A DNA stretch of 64,000 bases from Calothrix sp. PCC 7507 (GCF_000316575.1 NC_019682.1:5020001-5084000), one strand, 5' to 3'. Positions 53,315 through 61,281 are shown, counted from the first letter of the stretch. The notes: generated by a model from the letters alone, not told the origin. A program made the numbers and translations.

Positions 53315-54493
53315 ATGCCGTATGTTGCAGTTAAAGGTGGGGAGGAGGCGATTCAGAATGCAGAAGCGCTACTACAAAGTAGACGGCGGGGTGATCCTGA
53401 GATACCGGAACTGCAACTAGAGCAGATTGAACAACAGTTAACTTTAGCTGTAGAGCGAGTGATGTGTGAGGGTAGTCTTTACGATCGCCAATTAGCAGCT
53501 TTGGCGATTAAACAATCTTGGGGTGATTTAGTAGAAGCGATTTTCTTGTTACGAGCTTACCGCACAACACTACCCCGCTTTTACTACAGCCAACCACTGG
53601 ATACAAGCAACATGCAGATTCAGCGGCGGATTTCTGCAATCTTTAAAGATGTGCCAGGAGGGCAACGTTTAGGCCCGACTTTTGACTATATCCACCGCCT
53701 ACTAGATTTTAAGCTGATAGCAGAGGGTGAAGTTCCCACCGCCCCAGAAGCGGAGGCGATTACCGAACCCGTTCCCCGCGTGATTGACACACTTGATCGT
53801 GAAGGATTGATGCAGGGGGAGGGGCAGGGGGCAGGGGGCAGGGAGCAGGGGGAGAGGGGGGAGCAAGTGAACAATAATTCTTCCCCATCCTCCCCACCGC
53901 CTTTTGATCTGACTCGCCAACCCTTAACCTTCCCGGCGGGAAGGGATGCGAGACTGCAGAATTTAGCTCGTGCAGATGAGGGGTTTTTGCTATCTCTGGC
54001 TTATTCCACTCAACGCGGCTATGGCAGAAATCATCCTTTTGCGGGAGAGATTCGCATGGGGGAGGTGGAGGTGGTGATTTTTCCAGAAGAATTGGGATTT
54101 GAAGTAGCGATCGCAGATATTACCGTGACTGAGGTGCAAATGGTTAATCAGTTTCAGGGTAGCAAAGAATTACCTGCCCAGTTCACCCGTGGTTATGGAC
54201 TCACCTTTGGGCACAACGAACGCAAAGCTATGTCAATGGCGCTAATAGATCGGGCAATGCGTGCTGAGGAATTGGGGGAAGCTATTGAAAGTCCGGCGCA
54301 AAATGTGGAGTTTGTGCTTTCCCATGCCGATAATGTGGAAGCTCAAGGCTTTGTGCAACATCTTAAACTCCCCCATTACATTGACTTTCAAGCTGAGTTG
54401 AATTTAGTTAGAAAAATTCGACAGAAAAGTCAAGAATTAATTGGGCGACTAGAAGTCACGGCTACACAGACAAAACCCACCTCCGTGGGTTAA
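53315..54493 (+). CDS. phnI: C-P lyase core subunit PhnI, with low-complexity insertion and repeat-derived tail
   Basis: 392 residues from the ATG at 53315 (AGAGAGGA just upstream); the open frame from 53288 lacks support. 'MPYVAVKGGEEAI' is the classic PhnI start; 'LPRFYYSQPLDTSNMQIQRRISAIFKDVPGGQRLGPTFDYIHRLLDF' (about 86-132) and 'GYGRNHPFAGEIRMGEVEV' are conserved. PhnI has nucleosidase activity and, with GHL, makes ribose-1-phosphonate triphosphate. Unusual: residues about 167-196 (QGEGQGAGGREQGERGEQ...) come from a GGGGGCAGGGGG-type repeat inserted in frame, and the last ten residues (ATQTKPTSVG) come from the structured repeat at 54461. Confidence 0.93.
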   Translation: MPYVAVKGGEEAIQNAEALLQSRRRGDPEIPELQLEQIEQQLTLAVERVMCEGSLYDRQLAALAIKQSWGDLVEAIFLLRAYRTTLPRFYYSQPLDTSNMQIQRRISAIFKDVPGGQRLGPTFDYIHRLLDFKLIAEGEVPTAPEAEAITEPVPRVIDTLDREGLMQGEGQGAGGREQGERGEQVNNNSSPSSPPPFDLTRQPLTFPAGRDARLQNLARADEGFLLSLAYSTQRGYGRNHPFAGEIRMGEVEVVIFPEELGFEVAIADITVTEVQMVNQFQGSKELPAQFTRGYGLTFGHNERKAMSMALIDRAMRAEELGEAIESPAQNVEFVLSHADNVEAQGFVQHLKLPHYIDFQAELNLVRKIRQKSQELIGRLEVTATQTKPTSVG

Positions 54494-54540
54494 AACCCTA
54501 GATTAGACTTAGTTTGTGTAGTAGTGAGTTACATTCGCTT
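54461..54540. mobile_element. Partial copy of the structured MITE at the 3' end of phnI
   Basis: GCTACACAGACAAAACCCAC, then CTCCGTGGGTT, and later TTTGTGTAGTAG and ACATTCGC, match the inverse of 33960-34045. Includes the phnI stop codon (54491-54493). Confidence 0.75.
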
Positions 54541-54561
54541 AATACTATTAGAAATAGCAAA

Positions 54562-54987
54562 ATGATTACGGGAATTAACCATATTACTTTGTCGGTTTCT
54601 GACTTGGAGAAATCTTTTGAGTTCTACACTAAGGTGCTTGGTTGTCAAGCGATCGCTAAATGGAAAAGAGGGGCTTATTTACTAGCGGCTGACTTGTGGC
54701 TATGTCTATCTCTGGATGAATACACACGCCAAAGTCCGGCTGATGAGTATACTCATATTGCTTTTAGTGTTCCTGAAGAAGGTTTTTTAGAATATAGCGA
54801 TCGCCTGATTGCTTTAGGCGTTAAACAGTGGAAACAAAACACAAGTGAAGGCGATTCACTATACATTCTTGACCCAGATCACCATAAGCTTGAATTACAT
54901 ATAGGTAGCTTAACTTCGAGAATTGCTGCGACTAGAAAAAATCCTTATGAAGGTATGGAGTTTTTTATCTTTGATGGTTCGTTTTAA
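54562..54987 (+). CDS. FosA-like VOC-family protein
   Basis: 141 residues from the ATG at 54562 (the frame opens at 54514, inside the repeat). Vicinal-oxygen-chelate fold: 'INHITLSVSDLEKSFEFYTKVLG' (His6 as first metal ligand), 'EYTHIAFSV' (second His) and 'HKLELHIG' (Glu), then 'SRIAATRKNPYEGMEFF', which closely follows the C terminus of FosA fosfomycin glutathione transferases. Fosfomycin is itself a phosphonate, so its place in a phn operon fits either resistance or handling of a phosphonate. The true substrate is unknown. Confidence 0.82.
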   Translation: MITGINHITLSVSDLEKSFEFYTKVLGCQAIAKWKRGAYLLAADLWLCLSLDEYTRQSPADEYTHIAFSVPEEGFLEYSDRLIALGVKQWKQNTSEGDSLYILDPDHHKLELHIGSLTSRIAATRKNPYEGMEFFIFDGSF

Positions 54988-54993
54988 ATTTAC

Positions 54994-55080
54994 ATAGGAT
55001 TCGTACTTGATTTTTGAAATATGTGTAGGGTGGGCAATGCCCACCAAAACCCGGATATGGTGGCAATGCCCACCCTACAG
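54994..55080. repeat. Partial MITE (CATAGGATTCG...TTGATTTTTGAA) and GTGGGCA repeat
   Basis: Left end similar to 43066, followed by a GGTGGGCAATGCCCACC-type inverted repeat. No right end found. Confidence 0.6.
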
Positions 55081-55172
55081 ATACTTTTGGCATGGCTGAA
55101 AAGATTTAATTATCTCACGCAGAGGCGCAGAGAGAAGGAGAAGAATTTATGGTTATACCAAGAGGTAAATAA

Positions 55173-56369
55173 GTGACACCACAGACAACTATTCAATCAA
55201 CACTAACAAAAGCCAAGATTGCTGTTCAGGGTGTGGATGTATTAACGCCGGATGGTTGGGTTAAGGATGCGACGGTTTTAATTGCAGATGGGAAATTTAT
55301 TAGTATTGATCAAAAAAATAGTCCGAATGGATTTGATTTGGTGAATGCTCAAGGACTGCAAATGTTGGCGGGAATTATTGATTTACATGGTGATGCTTTT
55401 GAGAGGATGATTTGCCCTCGTCCGGGAGTTAATTTTCCTTTAAAAATAGCGATCGCAGAAAATGACCGTAATTTGTTGGCTGCTGGAATTACAACTTTTT
55501 TCTGTTCAATTACAGATTCTTATGAACCGGGTTTGCGGAGTCGAGATTCGGCTCGGGCGTTAATTGAGTTTATTTTGGGAGATGGCAAACATGTTTTAAA
55601 TTGTAATCATCAAATTCATATTAGGCATGAAGAAGCCAATACCGCAGGACATGAGGAGTTGTGTGATTTGATGATATCAGGTCGCGTGCAAATTTTATCC
55701 ATCAACGATCACCTTCCGCCGCCGGGAAATCAACAACGATTGAGCAGATATCTCAACAGTGTGAGGCAAAGATCATCAATGTCTGTTGAAGAAATTGCCG
55801 AATTACTCACACAAGTGGGGGAACGGCGACATGAAGGACATCAACAAATAGAAGAACTAGTGAAAATCGCCCATACTCATCATATTCCCCTGGCTTCCCA
55901 TGATGATGATACCCCTGAAAAAGTGGCGTTGAGTCAACAGCGTGGAGTAGCGATCGCCGAATTTCCTGCTGATTTAGCTTTAGCTGCACAGTCTCGCGCC
56001 TATGGTGCTGCAGTCCTCATGGGTGCGCCTAATTTAGTGCGTGGCGGCTCCCACTTGGGTTTGATGAGTGTCGCTGAGGCGGTGAAACATGATGTTTTAG
56101 ATTGCCTTTGCTCAGATTATCACTATCCTTCTTTATTTTATGCACCCTTTAAGCTCCAGGAGTTAGGCTTAATGGATTTTGCACAAGCATGGGCGTTAGT
56201 TTCCAGCCATCCAGCAGCAGCGGCGGGGATTAGCGATAGTAAAGGGAAAATCGCTCCCGGATTAGATGCCGATTTTTTATTGATATCTCCTAATAATCCT
56301 TTACCTAGTGCGATCGCTTCTGTTTATATCACGGGACAAGAAGTCGCCCACTACTCTGTCAAAGGATAA
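55173..56369 (+). CDS. phnM: PhnM-type alpha-D-ribose 1-methylphosphonate 5-triphosphate diphosphatase (first copy)
   Basis: 398 residues with a GTG start at 55173 preceded by AGAGG; the ATG at 55149 runs into a stop. Amidohydrolase fold: 'MLAGIIDLHGDAFERMICPRPGVNFP' (metal-site H-x-D, PhnM-typical PRPG), 'HIRHEEANTAGHEELCDLM', 'LSINDHLPPPGNQQRL', 'ASHDDDTPEKV', and 'MGAPNLVRGGSHLG...DCLCSDYHYPSL'. PhnM removes pyrophosphate from the ribosyl-phosphonate triphosphate. A second phnM ends the locus (59885); the two differ clearly, so this is not a recent duplication. Followed by 485 bp of repeats. Confidence 0.92.
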   Translation: MTPQTTIQSTLTKAKIAVQGVDVLTPDGWVKDATVLIADGKFISIDQKNSPNGFDLVNAQGLQMLAGIIDLHGDAFERMICPRPGVNFPLKIAIAENDRNLLAAGITTFFCSITDSYEPGLRSRDSARALIEFILGDGKHVLNCNHQIHIRHEEANTAGHEELCDLMISGRVQILSINDHLPPPGNQQRLSRYLNSVRQRSSMSVEEIAELLTQVGERRHEGHQQIEELVKIAHTHHIPLASHDDDTPEKVALSQQRGVAIAEFPADLALAAQSRAYGAAVLMGAPNLVRGGSHLGLMSVAEAVKHDVLDCLCSDYHYPSLFYAPFKLQELGLMDFAQAWALVSSHPAAAAGISDSKGKIAPGLDADFLLISPNNPLPSAIASVYITGQEVAHYSVKG

Positions 56370-56409
56370 AAAGTCAAAAGCCAAGGAGCTATGGAGGGCA
56401 CAGCAGTGT

Positions 56410-56603
56410 TCATTAGTGTCAACTTAACGTGAAACCCTTGTCAAAACGTGATTTTTAATTAGCTCACTTACCATCACTCTCCGCGTCACCCCACCCCGGC
56501 TTTGCTGACGCAAAACCTCCCCTCCCGTTGCCAAGGGGAGGGGATTGAGGGGTGGGGTAAACGTATATCGGGTAGGCGTTGTAGCTCAATTTGACACGTA
56601 TGA
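56410..56603. mobile_element. MITE related to 45675-46109, uninterrupted copy
   Basis: Left TTCATTAGTGTCAACTTAA and right TCAATTTGACACGTATGA are decayed inverted ends. The inner sequence matches the phnD-phnE element outside its insertion. Located between phnM and the HD gene. Confidence 0.8.
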
Positions 56604-56680
56604 GCAGTGCTGTGCCCCTACGCACAAATGTGGTTTTTCAAATCATCCATATTTGTATTTTGTGTCAATGCATAAGTCTT

Positions 56681-56796
56681 ATACCAATTCTGTATGAAGA
56701 TGCACACAATAATACCCCCCTGTAGTCCCCCCTTGGCAAGGGGGGACGGCGATAGCCGGGGGGTGAATTATATGCAGCTTCACAAAAAAACGGTAT
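56681..56796. mobile_element. 116-bp MITE-like element, copy 2
   Basis: Almost identical to 24411-24526. Inserted 58 bp before the HD-domain gene, within the C-P lyase locus. Confidence 0.85.
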
Positions 56797-56854
56797 TAGA
56801 TTTGTACCAATACAACTTTCCCATGCCCAATGCCCCATTCCCAATGCCCAACTT

Positions 56855-57400
56855 ATGAAACCCACCCTAGAAAATATTATTTACCTATTCAACGAAAAAG
56901 GTTCTCAGTTATACGGTGCTGAAGCCGTCAGCCAACTAGAACATGCGCTGCAATGTGCCACATTAGCGGAAGCAGCAGAAAAAAGCCACGAATTAATTAC
57001 TTCTTGTTTGCTACATGATCTAGGGCATCTCATCCATAATCTAGGAGAAAATGTTGCCGCTAGAGGAATCGACGATCGCCATGAACATCGAGCTATACCC
57101 ATACTAAGCCAATTATTTAGCCCCGCAGTTACAGAACCAATTCGGCTACATGTTGCCGCCAAACGCTATCTCTGCTCAGTAGATCCCACGTATTGGGAAA
57201 GCCTCTCACCTGGCTCTAAAAGAAGCCTAGAACTGCAAGGCGGCAGATTTTCCCCTGAAGAGGCAAATACTTTCATCAATCAACCCCATGCCCAAAATGC
57301 TGTGCAGTTAAGGATTTATGACGACTTAGCAAAAGTAGCAAACCTCTCAACACCCGACTTGAACCACTTCACCCAGTTCTTAACCACCACCTTAAAATAA
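56855..57400 (+). CDS. PhnZ/TmpB-like HD-domain oxygenase
   Basis: 181 residues, size of PhnZ. Metal-binding residues line up with the mixed-valent di-iron HD oxygenase PhnZ: Y20 and E23 (LYGAEAV), H30 (QLEHALQCA), H54-D55 (CLLHDLGH), H78, H99 and K103 (LHVAAKRYL), and D156. 'LELQGGRFS' also matches the PhnZ family. PhnZ cleaves 2-amino-1-hydroxyethylphosphonate to glycine and phosphate after hydroxylation by PhnY; no phnY is seen here, so the substrate may be another 1-hydroxyphosphonate. Annotated simply as 'HD phosphohydrolase' in many genomes. 63 bp before phnJ. Confidence 0.8.
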   Translation: MKPTLENIIYLFNEKGSQLYGAEAVSQLEHALQCATLAEAAEKSHELITSCLLHDLGHLIHNLGENVAARGIDDRHEHRAIPILSQLFSPAVTEPIRLHVAAKRYLCSVDPTYWESLSPGSKRSLELQGGRFSPEEANTFINQPHAQNAVQLRIYDDLAKVANLSTPDLNHFTQFLTTTLK

Positions 57401-57463
57401 CCGCCACACTCCGCGCACCTTTGCGCCTCCCTCAGCGTACCTCTGCGTTAAAAAAACTCCCTC

Positions 57464-58300
57464 ATGTCCTCACCTCAAACCGGCTTCAACTTCGCCTACT
57501 TAGATGAGCAAACCAAACGCTCAATTCGTCGCGCCATACTCAAAGCTGTGGCGATTCCCGGACATCAGATTCCCTTTTCTTCTAGAGAAATGCCCATGTC
57601 TTACGGCTGGGGAACTGGCGGGATTCAGGTGACAGCTGCCGTAATTGGTCAAACTGATGTGTTAAAAGTAATTGATCAAGGTGCAGACGACACCACAAAC
57701 GCCGTCAACATTCGCCGCTTCTTCAAAAAAGTTTGTGGCGTAGAGACAACAGAACAAACAACAGCAGCCACCTTAATTCAAACTCGCCACCGCATCCCCG
57801 AAACACCACTAAAAGACGGACAGATTTTAGTTTACCAAGTACCCATTCCTGAACCTCTGCGGTGGTTGGAACCCTCGGCTGTTGAGACGGGCAAAATGCA
57901 CGCCCTCGAAGAATACGGGCCGATGTACGTCAAGCTTTACGAAGATGTCACCAGACACGGACACATTGCCACAGCTTACGACTACCCAGTCATGGTACAC
58001 GATCGCTATTTAATGAGTCCCAGTCCCATACCGCGCTTTGATAATCCCAAAATGCAGATGAGTCCTGCACTGCAGTTATTTGGCGCTGGACGAGAAAAGC
58101 GGATATATGCCATTCCCCCCTACACCAAAGTCAAAAGCCTTGACTTTGAAGATCATCCCTTCACCGTCGAACGCTGGGATAAAGCCTGCCAGTTGTGCGG
58201 TTCCACAGAAAGCTACCTCGATGAAGTCGTCATTGATGATCAAGGCGGGCGGATGTGGATTTGCTCAGATACAGATTATTGCAATAAACGTAGGGAATGA
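57464..58300 (+). CDS. phnJ: Alpha-D-ribose 1-methylphosphonate 5-phosphate C-P lyase (radical SAM)
   Basis: 278 residues. Catalytic subunit that breaks the C-P bond. Cys residues C242, C245 and C267 bind the 4Fe-4S cluster (C-x2-C-x21-C) and C273 is the thiyl-radical Cys, exactly one residue beyond the E. coli numbering (241/244/266/272). 'FNFAYLDEQTKRSIRRAILKAVAIPGHQIPFSSREMPMSYGWGTGGIQ' at the start (spread over about 7-55) is also diagnostic. All key residues are intact. Heptamer repeats follow, giving phnK's start context. Confidence 0.97.
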   Translation: MSSPQTGFNFAYLDEQTKRSIRRAILKAVAIPGHQIPFSSREMPMSYGWGTGGIQVTAAVIGQTDVLKVIDQGADDTTNAVNIRRFFKKVCGVETTEQTTAATLIQTRHRIPETPLKDGQILVYQVPIPEPLRWLEPSAVETGKMHALEEYGPMYVKLYEDVTRHGHIATAYDYPVMVHDRYLMSPSPIPRFDNPKMQMSPALQLFGAGREKRIYAIPPYTKVKSLDFEDHPFTVERWDKACQLCGSTESYLDEVVIDDQGGRMWICSDTDYCNKRRE

Positions 58301-58341
58301 TGACGGTTGACTGTTGACCAATGACCAATGCCAAATGCCAA

Positions 58342-59115
58342 ATGACAAAACCAATTTTACAAGTTCACGAATTAAGTAAATCTTACGGTGCAATTAAAGC
58401 GTGCGATCGCATTTCCTTTGACCTTTATCCTGGACAAGTTCTGGGTATTGTTGGGGAATCAGGCTCAGGTAAGTCTACTTTGCTGAGTGCGATCGCTAAT
58501 AACCTCTCGATTGATCAAGGTAATGTTACTTATCTTAGCCGTAGCGGTGAACACTTAAATGTTACCCAACTTCCAGAACACAAACGGCGGCGGTTAATGC
58601 GAACTGAGTGGGGCTTTGTCCAACAAAACCCCCGCGATGGTTTGCGAATGAAAGTGAGTGCAGGCGCAAACATAGGAGAACGCCTCTTAGATATTGGTGT
58701 GCGACATTACGGCAAAATTCGAGAACAAGCCGCGCACTGGTTACAACAAGTCGAAATTGATCCAGCAAGAATGGATGATTTGCCAGTGCATTTCTCCGGC
58801 GGAATGCAACAAAGATTACAACTAGCCCGCGTCCTAGTTACACAACCCCAGTTGATATTAATGGACGAACCAACCGGAGGACTTGATGTATCCGTACAGG
58901 CGAAGTTATTAGACTTATTGCGATCGCTCGTGCGGAATTTTCGGCTGAGTGCGATCGTCGTCACCCACGACATAGGCGTAGTCAGACTCCTCGCCCATCG
59001 CCTCATAGTCATGCAACAAGGACAAATCGTCGAAACAGGCTTAACCGATCAAGTACTCGACGATCCCCAACATCCTTACACCCAACTACTAGTCAGCGCC
59101 GCCTTAAATCAGTAA
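58342..59115 (+). CDS. phnK: Phosphonate C-P lyase system ABC protein PhnK
   Basis: 257 residues from ATG 58342; the open frame begins at 58321 inside a heptamer repeat (CCAATGA, CCAAATG) that would add seven artificial residues. ABC ATPase with Walker A GESGSGKST, PhnK-typical 'TEWGFVQQNPRDGLRMKVSAGANIGERLL', signature FSGGMQQRLQLAR, Walker B 'LILMDEPTGGLDV' and H-loop 'VVTHDIGVV'. PhnK docks on the PhnJ dimer. Followed by heptamers, then phnL. Confidence 0.95.
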   Translation: MTKPILQVHELSKSYGAIKACDRISFDLYPGQVLGIVGESGSGKSTLLSAIANNLSIDQGNVTYLSRSGEHLNVTQLPEHKRRRLMRTEWGFVQQNPRDGLRMKVSAGANIGERLLDIGVRHYGKIREQAAHWLQQVEIDPARMDDLPVHFSGGMQQRLQLARVLVTQPQLILMDEPTGGLDVSVQAKLLDLLRSLVRNFRLSAIVVTHDIGVVRLLAHRLIVMQQGQIVETGLTDQVLDDPQHPYTQLLVSAALNQ

Positions 59116-59129
59116 AGACGCGATTAATC

Positions 59130-59172
59130 ACGTCTCTACTGATAACTGATAACTGTTCACTGATAACTGATA
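59130..59172. repeat. Heptamer repeats (TGATAAC/TAACTGA) before phnL
   Basis: GATAACTGATAACTG and ACTGATAACTGATATG lead directly into the phnL ATG. The same heptamer at 59846-59876 holds the phnL stop codon and precedes the second phnM. Confidence 0.85.
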
Positions 59173-59855
59173 TGAATACCCTCCTAAAAGTTGAAAACTT
59201 ACAAAAAAGCTTCACCCTGCATCAACAAGGAGGAGTCCACTTAAAAGTACTCCAAGACATATCTCTAAGCGTCAACACAGGTGAATGCGTCGCCCTTTCC
59301 GGAACATCCGGCTCAGGTAAATCCACATTTATGCGTTGCTTATACGCCAACTACCGCGCCGATAGTGGTGCCATCTGGGTAAAGCATCAAGAAAACTGGA
59401 TAGATTTGTGCCAACTTCCAGCCCATGAAATCTTAGCAGTGCGAAAAAACACCATTGGCTACGTCAGCCAGTTTCTGAGAGCAATTCCTAGAGTTCCCGC
59501 CTTAGAAGTGGCTGCAGAACCACTTTTAGAACTAGGAATCAAAACAGAAGCTGCTTTCACCACAGTCAAAAACTTATTCCATCGCCTCAACCTCCCAGAA
59601 AGACTATGGCATCTTTCCCCCACCACCTTTTCCGGAGGTGAAAAGCAACGGGTAAATATCGCCCGCGCCCTCGCCGTTAACTATCCAATTTTGCTGTTAG
59701 ATGAACCCACTTCAGCCCTAGACACCACCAATCGCCAAGTAGTCATCGAACTTCTAGAAGAACTGAAAGCTAAAGGCTGCGCGCTGATTGGGATTTTTCA
59801 CGACGCAGAAGTACAGTCCCAACTTTGTAACCGGGAATTAACCTTTGGTAACTGA
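59172..59855 (+). CDS. phnL: Phosphonate C-P lyase system ABC protein PhnL
   Basis: 227 residues. 'LLKVENLQKSFTLHQQGGVHLKVLQDISLSVNTGECVALSGTSGSGKSTFMRCLYANYRADSGAIWV' (spread over 4-70) is PhnL-specific, with Walker A GTSGSGKST; then 'TIGYVSQFLRAIPRVPALEVAAEPLLELG', signature FSGGEKQRVNIAR, and Walker B 'ILLLDEPTSALD'. Second ABC subunit of the C-P lyase, working with PhnGHI in the first step and possibly binding PhnK. Stop lies within the following heptamer repeats. Confidence 0.95.
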   Translation: MNTLLKVENLQKSFTLHQQGGVHLKVLQDISLSVNTGECVALSGTSGSGKSTFMRCLYANYRADSGAIWVKHQENWIDLCQLPAHEILAVRKNTIGYVSQFLRAIPRVPALEVAAEPLLELGIKTEAAFTTVKNLFHRLNLPERLWHLSPTTFSGGEKQRVNIARALAVNYPILLLDEPTSALDTTNRQVVIELLEELKAKGCALIGIFHDAEVQSQLCNRELTFGN

Positions 59856-59884
59856 TAACTGATAACTGATAACTGATTTAAGCC

Positions 59885-61021
59885 ATGAATGAGCAAGTTT
59901 ACACCAACTATCGCTTGCAACTTCCCCACAAAGAAGTGCTAGGTACTCTTGTAGTGCGGGATGGATTGATTGCGGACATTCAGCCAGGAGTCGTGAATCA
60001 TGGTCAAAATGGTCAGGGAGACTATCTCTTACCAGGGTTAATAGAGCTACACACCGACAACCTAGAACGCTGTATGTCGCCCCGTCCAGGGATTCGCTGG
60101 CCCTTAGAAGCCGCTGCAGTTTATCATGACCGAGATTTAGCCAGTGCGGGAGTGACAACTGTGTGTGATGCGATCGCTATTGGTGATATCGCTGCTGGTT
60201 CGCCTCGCTTAAGCAACTTCGCCCCGATGATTGATGTCATCTCCCAAGGACAAAAAACCGGACGCTTTGGTGTAGAACATCGGATACACCTACGTTGTGA
60301 ATTGGCTTGTGAAGATGTTTATGAGAGTACCGCCCAATACGCAGACAATCCGCTTTTATCCATGATTTCCCTTATGGATCATACACCGGGACAGCGGCAA
60401 TTTATTCGCCTAGACAAGTTCAAAGAATATTACATTGGCAAACACGGGATGTCACCAGCACAAATTGATGAGTTTGTCCTGATTCGTCAGCAAAAACAAC
60501 AAATATACGCCCAAAAAAACCGTAAAGCTTTGGTGGAAATGAGCCAAGCGAAAAATATTTCCTTAGCCAGTCATGATGATGCCACAATTGAGCATGTCCA
60601 GGAAGCTGTAGAGGATGGCGTAGCGATCGCTGAATTTCCTACCACCTTAGCAGCAGCTAAAGCTGCACACCAATCAGGTTTACAAGTCCTTATGGGTGCG
60701 CCCAATTTAGTCTTAGGCGGCTCTCACTCTGGTAATATTTCCGCGATGGAATTAGTATTGCAAGATTTAGTGGATGTAATTTCCTCTGACTACGTCCCGC
60801 AAAGCTTACTACAATCGATTTTTATCATCGCCCACAAAACTGGTAAGCCAATTTACGAAGCCATGCGATTATTTACCAGTAACCCAGCCAAAGCCATTCA
60901 TTTATTTAGCGATCGCGGTACTCTAGAAGTAGGTAAACGGGCTGATTTGATCACCGTACATGACGATAGTGTAGTACCTCGTTTGATGACAACTATCTGT
61001 CAAGGTCGTCGCATTGCTTAA
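59885..61021 (+). CDS. phnM: PhnM-type diphosphatase (second copy, standard form)
   Basis: 378 residues, closer to the E. coli PhnM length and sequence. 'LLPGLIELHTDNLERCMSPRPGIRWP' (H-x-D metal motif), 'AGVTTVCDAIAIGD', 'EHRIHLRCELACEDV', 'LMDHTPGQRQF', 'SLASHDDATIEHV', 'MGAPNLVLGGSHSGN' and 'ISSDYVPQSLL' follow the family throughout. Placed after phnJKL as in classic operons, so it is probably the true C-P lyase PhnM, and the copy at 55173 may have a different specificity. No phnN or phnP follows. Confidence 0.95.
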   Translation: MNEQVYTNYRLQLPHKEVLGTLVVRDGLIADIQPGVVNHGQNGQGDYLLPGLIELHTDNLERCMSPRPGIRWPLEAAAVYHDRDLASAGVTTVCDAIAIGDIAAGSPRLSNFAPMIDVISQGQKTGRFGVEHRIHLRCELACEDVYESTAQYADNPLLSMISLMDHTPGQRQFIRLDKFKEYYIGKHGMSPAQIDEFVLIRQQKQQIYAQKNRKALVEMSQAKNISLASHDDATIEHVQEAVEDGVAIAEFPTTLAAAKAAHQSGLQVLMGAPNLVLGGSHSGNISAMELVLQDLVDVISSDYVPQSLLQSIFIIAHKTGKPIYEAMRLFTSNPAKAIHLFSDRGTLEVGKRADLITVHDDSVVPRLMTTICQGRRIA

Positions 61022-61118
61022 GTTAACTTCACTCTTGCAAAACTCACGTCAAAATTTTGTAACTACACCGCATTCCAACTTAGTAGGGGCGGGGTTTTCC
61101 CGCCCTCTTAGGGTTTTC

Positions 61119-61270
61119 TATAGGAATCCGGCTTGATTTTTGAAAAGATACGTAGGGTGTGTTAGCGACAGCGTAACGCACCAAATCCTTGATGATGGTG
61201 CGTTACGGATTTCATCCTAACGCACCCTACGATACCTAATCTTGTTCAAAAATCAAATAGTAGTCCTATA
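61119..61270. mobile_element. MITE (TATAGGAATCC family), 152 bp
   Basis: TATAGGAATCC...TTGATTTTTGAA at the left and, inverted, TATAGGACTA...TTGATTTTTGAAC at the right, with ACGTAGGGTG and CACCCTACG as inner arms. Lies in the convergent gap after phnM. Confidence 0.85.
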
Positions 61271-61281
61271 TTGTATCTAAT

